DNA of 64,000 nt from Mesorhabditis belari (GCA_958450365.1 CAUEEP010000754.1:776001-840000), one strand, 5' to 3'. Shown: positions 11,148-22,909, counted from the stretch's first letter. Notes: generated by a model from the letters alone, not told the origin. Numbers and translations: made by a program.

Positions 11148-11643
11148 TTAGGTTGGGGAGAATGAGTCGGCGCCAAACTTTAAAGGGACTTTTTGCACAC
11201 ATAAAGCCTTCTTTAAACATACGTTTGGTTTCATCAAAAGGATCCACTATTTCTCTACAAAATCACTTTTGAGAGATTCCACAAAGCTTTTCTTTCGTGG
11301 AGTTTATGAACTTGCAAACGCAGCTGGTTAAAATGGCAAAGAGTCCGACTCATCATTTGAACAGTTTCTTTCACATAAACCTTCTTTGGTGTTTATATAA
11401 AAAAGATAGAGCACATTCAATTACATAAGTTGCCAAATTTGCAGGAAGATCCCACCAATGGTTTTTTCTAGATGACAGTTTGTAGTTTTTGTGAAAAAAT
11501 GGCTTTTTCTTGAGCGGAGGCGCTGTTTGAATTTTCTTTTAAATGTCATTTTGTAGAGAATTAGTTAACCATTCTACTCATATCAAACGCATATTATTTG
11601 ACGAAGTCGAATAGAAGTTTTAGACTCATTCTCCCCAACCCAA
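11148..11643. mobile_element. mariner-type MITE, copy 2
   Basis: The element begins TTAGGTTGGGGAGAATGAG and ends CTCATTCTCCCCAACCCAA. It is flanked by TA on both sides, as expected for Tc1/mariner insertion. It is about 95 percent like the 518-base copy at 36718-37235, but has lost about 20 bases of the right terminal repeat (the GGCGCC part). It has no transposase and the TTAGGTTGG end is mariner-like. Confidence 0.88.
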
Positions 11644-12055
11644 TAGCATCTAAATCTGTGAATTGTAGAGATCGTATAGCGTATAGCAGATCGTATTTGG
11701 TTAGTTGACCATCGCTTATCAGTTATTTAATGTTTACATTAATCTATTCAAAGTGATTAAATCATTAGCTTTATAAAGAGAAGAACTTTGCTTGTACTAA
11801 CTGTTATACTGAAGTATTAAAGCATTAAAGCAAGTATTAAAGCAAAAATTTAAAATACTTTAAACTTTAAAATTAATTACTTAAATTGAGATTAATTTCT
11901 TGGATTTAGTGATATGGGGGAAAATAAGTTAACAATCATTTTTTGGAGGGAATTAATTTGAAACACAGCATTTCACCTGCTTTGAGACCGAGCCTCAGAA
12001 TTTTAGAGATAGAAAAGCTGAAAAGTTTCGTTATCAAATCGAGATTTTCTTTTCA

Positions 12056-12057
12056 GA
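12056..12057 (+). promoter_or_regulatory. Probable spliced-leader acceptor of Srh copy B
   Basis: TTTTCTTTTCAG lies 38 bases before the ATG at 12094 with no upstream coding sequence in phase. In nematodes this is the form of a trans-splice acceptor. Inference only. Confidence 0.4.
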
Positions 12058-12093
12058 ATAGAGTTGATAATTGTTTAGAAAATTGTTTAGAAA

Positions 12094-15000
12094 ATGGAGA
12101 ATATTGTCCCATTCATCGATACAACAAGAGAAGTGTCGATTGATACGAATACTGCTGTTTTTCATGTCTTGCACTATATTGCTAGTGAGTTTTGATATGT
12201 TTTTTTGATCTGTAACGCTCAGTACAGTACAGTACAGTACAGTACAGTACAGTACAGTACAGTACAGTAATCTCATTAGAACTCATTAGAATAGTGTAAA
12301 GAAGTATTGTTATAGCATTCATCCATTGCTGAGTCTTGTACCATTCTTTCATTTCTAGTATTCGAGGCGGCGATCAATCTCTTCGGTTTCTATGTGATCG
12401 CTTTCCACACACCACAAAGTATGAGAAATTATGGACGAGCGTTGAGTGCTTATCAGGTAAACAATTAAGAAAAGGTGCAAAATGGGAAAAACAAGAAGCT
12501 GAATTCTTTTGCTTTTCAAAATTCAATTCAAATTCAAATGCAGTCAACTCTATAACGGAATGGAAGGGACCAAAAAATGTTTTCGAATATATAAAGCTTA
12601 GTTCAATAAAGCTTAGTTCAATGAGCTTTGTTAGATATAGAAAGAATTTCAAATCCAAGTCGTTAGATAAAGCTTTTTCATCTCATTTGCAGTATTTTAT
12701 TCATTTCTAAAAATAAATTCATAAGAAAAACGATCGTACCAATTTTGTTAAAATAAACTTTTACAAAGTTATAAAAAAATTCGTTATTAAAAGCTTTACC
12801 TTGCTTGGTTGAGAGGTGGAGGCATCTTCTTCATTTTCTCCGCAAGTTTCATAGCTTTGCTCTAAAATTTTGTCAAGAATTTCGACAACTTTGCCAGCAT
12901 CTTGTAATAATTAGTGATTCCACGTTGTCATCTGATCACTTTCTTCATCTTGTCCTCATCATCATCACTTTCTTCATCTCGTTGTCATCATCTTGTTCTC
13001 ATCATCATCACTCCCTTCATCTTGTCCTCATCATCATCACTTTCTTCATCTCGTTGTCATCATCTTGTTCTCATCATCATCACTCCCTTCATCTTCTCCT
13101 CATCATCATCACTTTCTTCATCTTGTTCTCATCATCATCACTTTCTTCATCTCGTTGTCATCATCTTGTTCTCATCATCATCATCACTTTCTTCATCTCG
13201 TTGTCATCATCTTGTTCTCATCATCATCACTTTCTTCATCTTGTTCTCATCATCATCACTCCCTTCATCTTGTCCTCATCATCATCACTCCCTTCATCTT
13301 GTCCTCATCATCATCACTCCCTTCATCTTGTCCTCATCATCATCACTCCCTTCATCTTGTCCTCATCATCATCACTCCCTTCATCTTGTTCTCATCATCA
13401 TCACTCCCTTCATCTTGTTCTCATCATCATCACTTTCTTCATCTTGTCCTCATCATCATCACTTTCTTCATCTCGTTGTCATCATCTTGTTCTCATCATC
13501 ATCACTTTCTTCATCTTGTCCTCATCATCATCACTCCCTTCATCTTGTCCTCATCATCATCACTTTCTTCATCTTGTCCTCATCATCATCACTCCCTTCA
13601 TCTTGTCCTCATCATCATCACTTTCTTCATCTTGTCCTCATCATCATCACTCCCTTCATCTTGTCCTCATCATCATCACTTTCTTCATCTTGTCCTCATC
13701 ATCATCACTCCCTTCATCTTGTCCTCATCATCATCACTTTCTTCATCTTGTCCTCATCATCATCACTCCCTTCATCTTGTCCTCATCATCATCACTCCCT
13801 TCATCTTGTTCTCATCATCATCACTTTCTTCTTCTTGTTGCCATGTTTTGATGGTTTGCTGAGTGGAAAATACTCCAGTAGTGCACAAATCCTCATCAAA
13901 TCTATAGAATCCTAGAAATTCTAGACATCGTCAACTCGTCCTGCCGGCCTGCCGCGACTAAAAATCCCATTGACTTTAAATTGTTTCTTCAGAATTATCA
14001 TCCACGAATGAGCCAAACTGAGGCTGACGTTTCAGGATAAGTCGGCCAGTCGGCCAAGCGGCTATAAGTCTATAGTTTCAGATAATTAATGAAAACTACT
14101 ATTAGATCTTTTTTGAAAAAAGCGAAAGCAGAAAGCCGTGACCGGGATCGAACCCGCCGGCAATCAATGCCAATGGACAGCAATCAATCTCACTAACCAC
14201 TCGGCCATCGAGTAACTCGATTAGAATTTAGCCAAATATCTTTCAGATTCTAGCATGCGTTCCAGATTGAGCTCTACGATCAAAAGAATATCGCAAACTT
14301 CACAAAATTTTTAAATTTCAGCTTTAAAGTCGAGAATTGATCAGTAGAAAAAAAGAAATTAGGATTAGAAGCACAAAATGTAGCTGATTTTGGCTTTGCA
14401 AAGTTTTTACTAGAAAAACAATGACAATGAATGACAATAGAAAGCTCAAAATGGCAATAGAAAGCTCAAAATGACAATAAAGAGCTATATTAGACATTTG
14501 AAAGGAATGAATTCTAATGGAAATCGAATCTTACATTGATCTTTAGATAGTCTCCTTGATTGCTGATGGTTTGATTGGGTCAGCTCTTGCGCCATATTTG
14601 ATCTTCCCGGTTCCCGGTGGTCTACCAATGGGTTGGATGTGGAAACTCGGCATCTCTACCCAACTACAAATTGTTTAAATCATTTAAATCCTACAAAAAA
14701 TGCTTTTCTAGATCTTTGGCTTTGTCTCAGTGGGTCATATGGTAACGCTCATGGTTACAATGTTCATTGTTCGACATCAAACGATTTTGCCGCAAGAACA
14801 TGCGCTCAAATTGAGACCCGGGTAAGGAATTTCGCTTTTTACGATAATCTTAAGCCTATTTAAGCCTATTTAAGCCTTTAAGCCTAGTTTGATTCAATCA
14901 GCTCGTAGCTAAAGAGGGGTTTTTTTGAATCAAAAGCACAAGGCAAAGCTAGATACTTCAGATTGATTGATTAGGCTTAAGATCATCGTAAAAAATTGCA

Positions 15001-17715
15001 AACTTAAACTTAACTTAAAAAACTACTTCATGGAAAAAGTACTTTTCCAGTCGTCTTGCTATTTTCTACAGCTTACTCCAAATCTGGCCCTATCTTCACT
15101 TCACAACCATCATGATTTACACATTCTACAATGATGATCAAGACAGCATCAAGAGCTATTATGCTAATGTAAGCTTAAGCTTAAGCTTAAGCCTAAGCTA
15201 TGATTATCTTAAGCTTAAGCTATGATTATCTTAAGCCTGATTATCTTAATGGTGAAAAAGATGATGAAGAGATGGAGGGAAACTTGTTGTCATCTTAAAA
15301 TAAACTGAAAATAATACTTCCCCACCCAGCCGAACTAACGTTCCGGTTGTGGAGGCACAGATCTGTGTAGGCACAGTCTGACCTAAGGTTCCCGGCTGCA
15401 AACTAACGTTCCCGGCTGCAAACTAACGTTCCCGGCTGCGAACTAACGTTCCCGGCTGCGAAATAACGGTACCGGCTGCGAACAAACGTTCCCGGCCGTT
15501 CCCGGCCGTTCCCAGCTGCGTTTTCTTTGAAAAATGAGATCAATGCTTACATAAATGTCACGATTTGGGTGATTAATCTTTTCTGCTTAACAGCTTAACT
15601 TTTCTATCTAGAGATTTCCAATCCTTCGCCAATTCCTTTTAATCGATCGCTTCTATGCGTTTTCCTTGGAAAATGGGATGAATGTTTGCATAAATGTCAC
15701 GATTTGGGTGTTTATCGTTGTGATTATCATCAGTGGTTTGTAATAACGAAAAGATTTTTGATTTAAACTACATTCAGTTGTCGTTCTTTCATGTTTTCAT
15801 GTGCTCGAATCGCGCAAGAATAAAATAAGCCCAAAAACATTTCGCTTGCAAAGGAAATGGATACACAAATGTATTCTACAGGTTTGCTAGAAAAACATTG
15901 AAATTTCAGTTAAGTTTATGAAAAAATCTTGGAAGAATTTATGGATTAGTTTTTGAGAAATCATCGTGCAAACTTTTCGGAGAACTTTCGGAGAAATGAA
16001 TTGTTTACGGTTTATGTCACTGCTTTTATAGCAAACACAAGGAAAGATCAAATGCTAACCTATCGCAGAATTTGATGCTGATTCTGAATCTGTATGTTAC
16101 GTCTGAATCCGACCAGAAAAATCCGATCCGGACGTCGGGATCTGATCCGGAAGACCGAAATCGACTACATGGCTGGCTGGATTGGCTGAAGGCTGGATTT
16201 GGCTGGACAAAGATAAAAATGGCTGGATTTGGATGTCCGGATCAGATTCGGACGTCAATATCTGGTCCGGACATCCAAATCCAGCCATTTTTGTCTTTGT
16301 CCAGCCAAATCCAGCCTTTAGCCAATCCAGCCAGTCATGTAGTCGATTTCGGTCTTCATTTGGGTCTTAGCGGCCTTTTTGCAGACCAAGATTCGGTGCA
16401 GCTGTGGCCGATTGATAAAGCTAAGCTAAGCTTTCATTTCTAGAGCTGAGCGTAACGCTAAGCTAAGCTTTCATTTCTAAGCGTAAAGCTAAGCTGAGCT
16501 AAGACTTCACAAGTTCCATCCCCACTTCTTTTCAAGAAGTGCTGACTAGTCTTCTGACTGGTTGTCATTCTTCTTCTAACTTTTTCTTACTGTTTGTTTA
16601 CGGTGGTTTGAGCTTTGTTTAGGGTTAAGGCTATGCATTAATTTGATGACATTTTTGTAGTGAGAGGTTGAAAAGTAGACAAAACCCTTATAAATAATAA
16701 ATAATTTATATTTTGTTGCTCAATCGCATTTCCAGGTCTCAATCCCGATGATCACTTTACTCTTCCCCGTACTTGCTTCAATCTACATCTTTGTATCACA
16801 GAACTTGGCATTAGTTGGTAAGCTAAAAGTAAGCTATTATTTAGAAAGTAGAAAGTACCAAGTCTGTAACGAAAAGGAACCAAATTTGTAGAGAAAAGGA
16901 ACCAAATTTGTAGAGAAAAGGAACCAAATTTGTGAGGACCAAGTCTGTGAGACCAAATCTGTGGAAAGGACCAAATCTGTAGAGAAAAGGAACCAAATCT
17001 GTAGAGAAAAGGAACCAAATCTGTAGAGAAAAGGAACCAAATCTGTAGAGAAAAGGAAAGTAAGCTAAAAGACTGGAAGTTCAAATTTGTGTTAGAAATT
17101 AGAGAATTCAGAATTAGAGAAAGTCGCTAAACCGAAACGAATCCATCAAATCCATCAAATAAGTAACTAGCTTTGTCTTTAAACTTTCATTGTTACTTGA
17201 AACTTTGGCTTTACTCTAGTTACAATCACTTACAGCTGAAGCTTACAGCGTCAAGCTGAATCCTTCAGTAATCCTGAAGAGATTTCAGGACGCTGCTTGA
17301 AGTTTAGCACGGTCTAGAAATTCAGGATTGATCTAGATTGATCTAAAAATTCAGGATTGATCCCGCTGGGCTTAGTCTTGTTCTCATTACATGGACTTTT
17401 TCCACAATTGTCACCTTGTCCCTTTATCGACCTTATTATGCTTATGTGGAACAAATTGTCTGGAATCTCTTGGCCAAGATCTTACCATGTGGGTAAAATA
17501 GAATAAGGAATAAAAAAAGCAATAAGGAAATGCTATTCCCCAGAGCTTTTAGGCTATACGAATCAAATATTTAAGGTATCTTTGCTCCGAGAACTTTTGC
17601 GATGGGAGAAGCGACTACTGTTGTTCCCGGCGGAAGTGATCGACGCTTTAGTTTAGCCGCTCGAATGGCGAAAACCTCATTTACTCGCACATCTGTCGTT
17701 CAAAGCACTTTTTAG
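12094..17715 (+). CDS. Srh-family chemoreceptor, copy B, with one frame break
   Basis: Tandem paralogue of copy A, likewise a seven-transmembrane chemosensory receptor. Ten exons: 12094-12184, 12359-12456, 14547-14672, 14712-14821, 15072-15168, 15612-15735, 15778-15881, 16736-16817, 17355-17488 and 17576-17715. Exons 1-4 and 6 match copy A base for base in length. Exon 7 of copy A (186 bases) is split here by an 854-base intron into 104 plus 82. Shared motifs are NLFGFYVIAFHTPQSMR, FPVPGGLPMGW, IWPYLHF with FYNDDQD, LQRKWIHKCILQV and STIVTLSLYRPYYAYVEQ. In exon 9 a run of five T at about 17397-17401 stands where the aligned reading needs six, so the frame breaks between HGLF and STIV near the last membrane segment. 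Either an assembly or homopolymer error or a young pseudogene. Introns 1, 2, 5 and 8 hold minisatellites. Confidence 0.82.
12220..12269. repeat. Pentamer array CAGTA
   Basis: About ten perfect CAGTA copies start 35 bases after the donor of Srh copy B intron 1. Related GTACTGTACA words occur at 44985-45055. Confidence 0.95.
12940..13840. repeat. Minisatellite, 29-base unit (TCATCATCATCAC + TTCATCTTGTCC)
   Basis: About 30 copies in intron 2 of Srh copy B. Each unit joins CTCATCATCATCAC with CCCTTCATCTTGTC or TTTCTTCATCTCGTTG. Because 29 is not a multiple of three, the Ser/His-rich reading cycles through all frames without stops, making three long false ORFs. Confidence 0.95.
14131..14215 (-). 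pseudogene. tRNA-Ser/Leu-like sequence in intron 2 of Srh copy B
   Basis: Minus strand: A-box-like GATGGCCGAGTGGTTAG and B-box-like GGGTTCGATCCC. The T-stem has a mismatch and the acceptor ends do not pair, so it is more likely a tRNA-derived relic than a tRNA gene. Confidence 0.5.
15172..15525. repeat. Two short arrays in intron 5 of Srh copy B
   Basis: Bases 15172-15240 repeat TTAAGC (HindIII-site-like TTAAGCTTAAGC), three bases from the donor. Bases 15336-15525 repeat the 20-mer AACTAACGTTCCCGGCTGCG about eight times. That unit is notably GC-rich for this region. Confidence 0.9.
15526..15580 (+). pseudogene. Duplicated fragment of Srh copy B exon 6
   Basis: About 55 bases, from GCGTTTTCTTTGAAAAATGA to GTCACGATTTGGGTG, are a near copy of bases about 15656-15710 inside exon 6, whose reading is FYAFSLENGMNVCINVTIWV. 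It lies in the intron immediately before that exon and lacks the exon's start and end, so it is a partial tandem duplication. Confidence 0.8.
16852..17058. repeat. Minisatellite, 22-base unit AGAAAAGGAACCAAATCTGT
   Basis: About nine copies in intron 8 of Srh copy B, 34 bases after the donor. The spacer is GAG or GAGA. Confidence 0.9.
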
Positions 17716-18237
17716 TTGTTGGAGATTTGAGCTTTTATGAAGTTTTGAATAAAGAGAAAGAATGAAATCAGAAATAATGAAAAAAATTGAAAAGAATTTT
17801 ACAAAGAAATTGACAAACATTGAATATTTAGCCATTCGACTGAATATCTTCACTTTTGTAGCTGCATTAACAAAAAACTTTCATTCTTCATCCAATTTTT
17901 TGAGTTGCTGCGCGGCAATCCTTTTCTTTTGCGTGATTTATGACTTTGCTTTGCTTAGCTTTGCTTGGCTTTGCTTAGCTTTGCATCGCTTTGCATCGCT
18001 TTGCATTGCTTTGCTTATTTTCTCGTTTTATTTCAAGAGCTCAATGAAAATGAGAAGAGCATCCGCGCTTTTAAACGTTAACCATGCTACAACGCTTGCC
18101 AACGAATATTCTAGTTTTGAAGCTGGTTTATTTGAAGTCTAAGTCTGCTCCTATCTTTAAGTCGCCGTCTTGTTGTCTTTTTCGTTCTTTTCCATTCTTG
18201 ATCCATTCTTGATCCATTCAATTTTTCTTTTTTAGTG
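17716..18237. other. Intergenic, Srh copy B to eIF5A
   Basis: An AATAAA near 17747 may end the Srh transcript. A short CTTTGCTTAGCTTTGCTTGG-like array lies at about 17940-18010. The open frame through this stretch has no recognisable domain. The T-rich run ending TTTTAG at 18235 leads into eIF5A. Confidence 0.7.
18234..18235 (+). promoter_or_regulatory. Probable spliced-leader acceptor of eIF5A
   Basis: TTCTTTTTTAG directly before TGATG of the eIF5A start. A pyrimidine run plus AG with no exon upstream fits a trans-splice site. Inference. Confidence 0.5.
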
Positions 18238-19357
18238 ATGTCCGACCACGACGAGGATCATCAATTTGAGGGAGCCGCCGATTCGGGAGCTGCTGCCACT
18301 TTCCCCAAGCAATGCTCGGCACTGCGCAAGGGTGAGCACGTGATGATCAAGGGGCGTCCATGCAAGATCGTCGAGATGTCAACTTCGAAGACTGGAAAAC
18401 ACGGGCACGCCAAGGTTCATATGGTCGCTCTCGACATCTTCACCGGCAAGAAATACGAGGATATCTGCCCATCCACTCACAACATGGATGTCCCAATAGT
18501 CAAGAAGCGCGAGTTCATGGTCGGTTTTTTGGGAGTTTAATATTAAAAACTTTGTTGCTTTGGTGATTGGGAGAAGCTACTTTTGGCTTGGCTTCGTCGA
18601 ATCTAGTGTTTTAAGCGGTTCTTGTCGGTACTTTTCTTCTATTCCCGGATAATTCAATATGCTGAAGTGATTGGTGCTAATTTTAAAGTATTTCCAACAT
18701 GTTTCAAGTTAGTACTGTGGCTTTCCAAGTGTAATCAGCTTTGAAATACGAGGTACGATAGAAGACGAGGACACAGGGCAAATCATTGAATAGGATTATC
18801 GAAAACGTGCTTAAATTAGCATCCATCGCTTCAGCATATATCTCTTTCTTCAGAATAAAAGAAAAGTATCGACGCGAACCGCTCAAAACATTTTTTTCGA
18901 CAAAGTAAACTAAAAGTGGCCCCTCCCAACTACCAAAGTACCAAAACTTGACCGTTTTACTTTTAAACTTTATTAAAACATAACGATGGTAACTGTTTTA
19001 GCATTTAATTGTTAAGGCTAATGTAGGGAATTACTAGATTGTTGCCCGAGATTAATATTTTTCTTTTAGTTGATGGATATTAACGCCGATGGATTCCTCA
19101 GCTTGATGGATCCTGAATCTTGCGACACAAAGGACGACTTGAAACTGCCAGAAGACGCTACACTTTCAACTCCAATCAAGGAAGCTTTTGAGAAGGACGA
19201 AACCGGAATTATGGTAAATCTTGGGTTTATTAATTAGATGCATTTAAGGTTCATCAGCTTTGTGAATTGTTTATCTTGTTCTGTTTAGGTGACCGTTTTC
19301 GCTGCTTGTGGTGAGGAAGCTGTGATGGGTTTCAAGAACATGCCCAAGGACCAATAG
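18238..19357 (+). CDS. eIF5A: Translation initiation factor 5A (eIF5A)
   Basis: eIF5A is the hypusine-containing factor that binds the ribosomal E site and helps elongation through poly-proline stretches and termination. Three exons: 18238-18519, 19070-19213 and 19289-19357, giving 164 residues, close to the usual 157-165. The family signature [14 protein letters not shown] is intact, with the lysine to be converted to hypusine at residue 54. It is followed by [21 protein letters not shown]. The C-terminal OB-fold part reads [15 protein letters not shown] and [17 protein letters not shown]. The ATG lies two bases after an acceptor-like TTTTTTAG, as in trans-spliced nematode genes. The first donor, ATG|GTCGGT, is not consensus, but the phase is right and the protein continues correctly. 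No minisatellite in either intron. C. elegans has two such genes, iff-1 and iff-2; I cannot say which this matches. Confidence 0.96.
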
Positions 19358-19863
19358 AAGATGCGTGGCCTCTTCCAGCTTTGTTCAACCATTTATCACC
19401 AATGATAAGACACCGAAATCGTTAAATATTTCTCTTTGGTTGTTTCATTATAGTAAACAATGTAAATTTTATTTTCCTGCTTGTTAAATTTTGTAAATAA
19501 AAAGTTTGATAAATGCGAAAGTGTGAAGAAATGTTAATCCACAAAGCTATCGCAAATGTTCGCAAAGAAAGTTTGGGGTCTTCAATCTTAGCCGCAAATC
19601 TATTTTGAGTTTCACAATCACAAAGTTTGTGGGTGCGTTTAAATTGTTACAAGCATATTGCATGTGTCTTTGGAGGCAATTAACGTTTTCTCTGTCTTTG
19701 CGTGTACAATGGAGTCGAGTGTACTTGCCGGCTGAGAGGAACGAAAATATTACGCGATGCTTTAACAAGCTTACCTTAAATTTTTTGTCAATTACTTCAA
19801 TATCTTTATTTGTCAGAACAGTTAAGCGAGAATTTAGCAAAGCCTTTTTAGAAGTGAAACAAG
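19358..19863. other. Intergenic, eIF5A to RTF2
   Basis: The eIF5A 3' end carries AATAAA at 19497-19502. The rest is AT-rich. A TTTTTAG at about 19845-19851 lies 12 bases before the RTF2 start and may be its acceptor. Both genes run the same way about 500 bases apart, wider than most nematode operon spacers, so an operon is possible but unproven. The open frames in both directions here have no recognisable domain. Confidence 0.6.
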
Positions 19864-21321
19864 ATGGGAGCTGATGGTGGCACGATTCCAAAACGATGCG
19901 AACTAGTACGGCTTTTAATTCTATTCTGCTGTGTATTTTCGACAAATTACAATTGTTTATTTCTAGGTACGAAAGTCGAAAAAAGTGGAGAAGATCGAAA
20001 GAGCGGTGAAGAACGCCACGAAATGGAGAACGTGTCAACTCTCGCAACAACCGCTGAAGAAGCCAATTATCGCTTGCAGGTTTGTTAAGAATAACCAATT
20101 TCTTTAATAAAGTAAGGTTTTTGATCCTTATATCTAGACTTGGACGACTCTACAATAAAGAGGCAATCATCGAGGCCATCTTGAACAAAACTATTGGCAA
20201 AATCGACATCACGGCTCATATCAAAGGCGTTAAGGTAGCTAATTTGGTTTAGATATTTTGACTTTTTGTTTTTTAGGATTTCAAAGAGTTGCGCCTCACT
20301 GTAAACAAGGATTACACAGATGATGGGGTAATTTATTGATTCTAAATTTCAAAAATGTTTTCTATTTTAGGCTAAAGGTGATAGCTATTTGGACGTAAAT
20401 CAGACACCCTACATCTGCCCAGTGACTTCATTCCCAATGAACGGGAATCAATCGTTTGTTTTCAATTGGAAGTGCGGATGTGTCTTTTCAGAGAAGGCGC
20501 TTAACGAGGTATTTCCTTTTTAGTTTATCGATTTTGCTTTTGATTAAAGTGATAGTAGCAATGCACGTTTTCTTTACAAGTTAATTCGTCTGCTTTGATC
20601 AAAAATCAATCAATAATTTTTAATGCTTTAGTTTTAATGCTAGTTTCAATTGTTTTTTTAGATCAAGTCCGAATCTTGCCATGGCTGCAGCCAACCGATG
20701 AGCCCAGAAGACATCATTGTGCTCAATCCCAGTGAAGAACTTTTAGCGGAATACAAGGTAACTTTATGTAAATTTGTTTTTTTTTTGATAAAGATGCATT
20801 CCCTAAATTATTTAAGTAAAGATGTCATATATAAAATTATTATGATTTTTTTTCAGGAAAGGCTAGCTACGGAGAAGAAGGTGAAGAAAGAAAAGAAAGT
20901 GGCAGAAAAGGAGGCAAATGGGACGAATCAAGTAGTCAACGAGCCGGTGGCTGGGCCTTCTAATGGAGCACCTACACGGAAACACAGTGCGAATGAGGAT
21001 CAACTACCACCAAAAGCGCAACCAGTTGGTGAAGCTGCGGTGGCCGTTAATCAAGGTAATTTTCAAGTTAGAAGTCCTATTTCAATAGTTAGAATCTATG
21101 TGCGTAGCTTTTGCATAATTTTGCTTATTTTTATAAGTTTCTTTTTAGTTAAAAAGGCAGAAAAACGAAAAGCGGAAGCGATGGGTATTTTGAAAGGAAA
21201 AGTGTCGATACAAGAGGATCCTACAAAATCCGATGTCTACAAGAAGCTCTTTACCACATGCGAGGAAGCGAAAAACAAACCGGAGCAACATTGGGTCACG
21301 CACAATCCTCTATTTTACTGA
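19864..21321 (+). CDS. rtf2: Replication termination factor 2 (RTF2 family)
   Basis: RTF2 is a conserved nuclear protein with a degenerate RING-like domain that acts at stalled replication forks. Eight exons: 19864-19905, 19967-20079, 20138-20234, 20277-20327, 20371-20508, 20662-20757, 20857-21055 and 21149-21321. They join in phase to 302 residues. The hallmark start MGADGGTIPKRCELV is present, then a first finger-like part with KWRTCQLSQQPL and RLGRLYNKEAIIEAIL, the second with YICPVTSFPMNGNQ, NWKCGCVFSEKAL and SCHGCSQPM, then a lysine-rich linker (exons 7-8). The conserved end is VYKKLFTTC with HWVTHNPLFY. A poly(A) signal AATAAA is at 21416-21421. Introns are short, with no tandem repeats. 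The first donor, CTA|GTACGG, is weak. Confidence 0.95.
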
Positions 21322-22909
21322 CAAGGTCTTTTTACTTTCAATGTTACATATTTATTTCTGAAAATATTCCTAGTTTTTGAATTGTTCTTATCATTGAATC
21401 GTGTATTTGTTCCAAAATAAACAGTTATGAGGTTATAAAAACTAGACTAAAACAAGTAATGGATTGCTGGCTTTCAGAGAGTTCTTCATCTAGGATTACG
21501 ACTAATTTCACAAGATCGGACTTAATTTCTGCAAAATCTTCTGAATCGAAAATCTTTCTAAGCTTGACGCGGCGTGTGTGGAGGCAAATGACAGGTGGAA
21601 GGCGGCGAGACTTTCGGCTTCTCTTCAACCCCCTCAGGGGAAAGATGGGAGGCGATCCCCAGGACACTTTTTGGGACAGTCAGCAAATAGGGGAATGGGG
21701 TTGAGGAGGGGAAATGGGGAGAAGAAGAATCGAAAGAAGAAAAGAATCGAAAGAGGACCAGACGACCCTTTCACTCTCGGTGACAAGGACGACCGATGTA
21801 GCTGATCGGTGAGGGGGAAAGAGAGGTGAAGAGCAAGGCTTCACATCTCTCCCTCACTCTCTAAAAAGGACTCCTTTTGGAACACAATACACCTTGTGTG
21901 TATTCTTGTTTCGTTTAGAGGCTCAAGTGTGTGTGTGTGTGTGTTGCTTTGCCTGGAGGACAGGCTTGAAACATCGGCCGCTCGTTCGATGAAAAGTTTT
22001 GAGCCACAGACTGAGTGGGCTTCGTCTTTTTTTTGACGGAAATTTTGTGCTTGGCTGTGCTTGATTGGGATTAAATTCAAATTCTATCCAAATTTCTCTT
22101 TCTTATGACTAGATTTTGTTGTTGATTTGTTTAACCATGTCAGTTAGTCTTTTTCACTTTCACTAGCACTTTTTTTGAATAGCACTTTTTGAATAGCGCG
22201 TTTAAGCCTTAGATAAATCTTCTTGCCGCTTTTATTATCTGCTAGCTTTTTTTTTCCGAAAACTTCTAATTCTAAATTCGTACTTTGTAAGTATTCTAAA
22301 ACTTCTCTCGGGCTAAATTGTACAGACAACAAAGTCACAAAGATCAATGTGATTTTGAGCCTTCCTTCGGGCTATCCTCCATTTCCACTAAAGTGAAAGT
22401 GTACACGTTTTCTTTCACTTTTCCCCCCTCTCGATTCGCATATTTGTCGAACATGATTCGGAGTGAGGTTTTTGTGGTTCTCTTTTTTTTCTTTCTTTTT
22501 TTTTCTTTCTCTTTGTGCGCGGGATTTTGTCCCGGGGAAAAAAAGTGACTAAGTGAAGTGTGTACACCAGGAAGCACCATCACTTTTGTTTTTTTCTTTG
22601 TCCTTTCTCTCATTTCCCTTTTTCTGTTGTTCTATGGTGCCAATGTCTGTCTACTCGAGCATTTCTTATTTTGGGATATTTTTGGAAAAGGGCACCTGTT
22701 TTGGGATAGGTTCTAGAATTCACTAGCGAAGATCCAAAGCGACATCTACCTTTTCTGCTATATTCATTTACCACAGGCTCATGAGCCTAAGCCTGGTGAA
22801 GTGCTAAAGTTGAGTGCTAAAGTCGAGCAGCTGGGTCTGGATTTTGCTTGTCCTAGTTTTGACTTACTCTTTGGCCAATACCAGTCAGCTTCTGGCTTCT
22901 GGATTAGGC

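Larger units (their letters stand above)
9652..12093. other. Intergenic region between the two Srh genes
   Basis: No protein gene is recognised. It contains two minus-strand tRNA-like repeats (about 9790-10080), a nested foldback element (10151-10873) that includes a minus-strand tRNA-like piece near 10610-10665, a stretch (about 11030-11140) duplicated in inverse orientation at about 27340-27450, a mariner-type MITE (11148-11643) and an AT-rich leader before copy B. Confidence 0.8.

Noticed and set aside
12805..13915. Three overlapping long Ser/His-rich open frames
   Set aside because: They are the translation of a stop-free 29-base minisatellite in all three frames.
17762..18142. 126-codon open frame upstream of eIF5A
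   Set aside because: Low-complexity CTTTGC repeat in its middle, no domain, no splice partners; likely 3' UTR and spacer.
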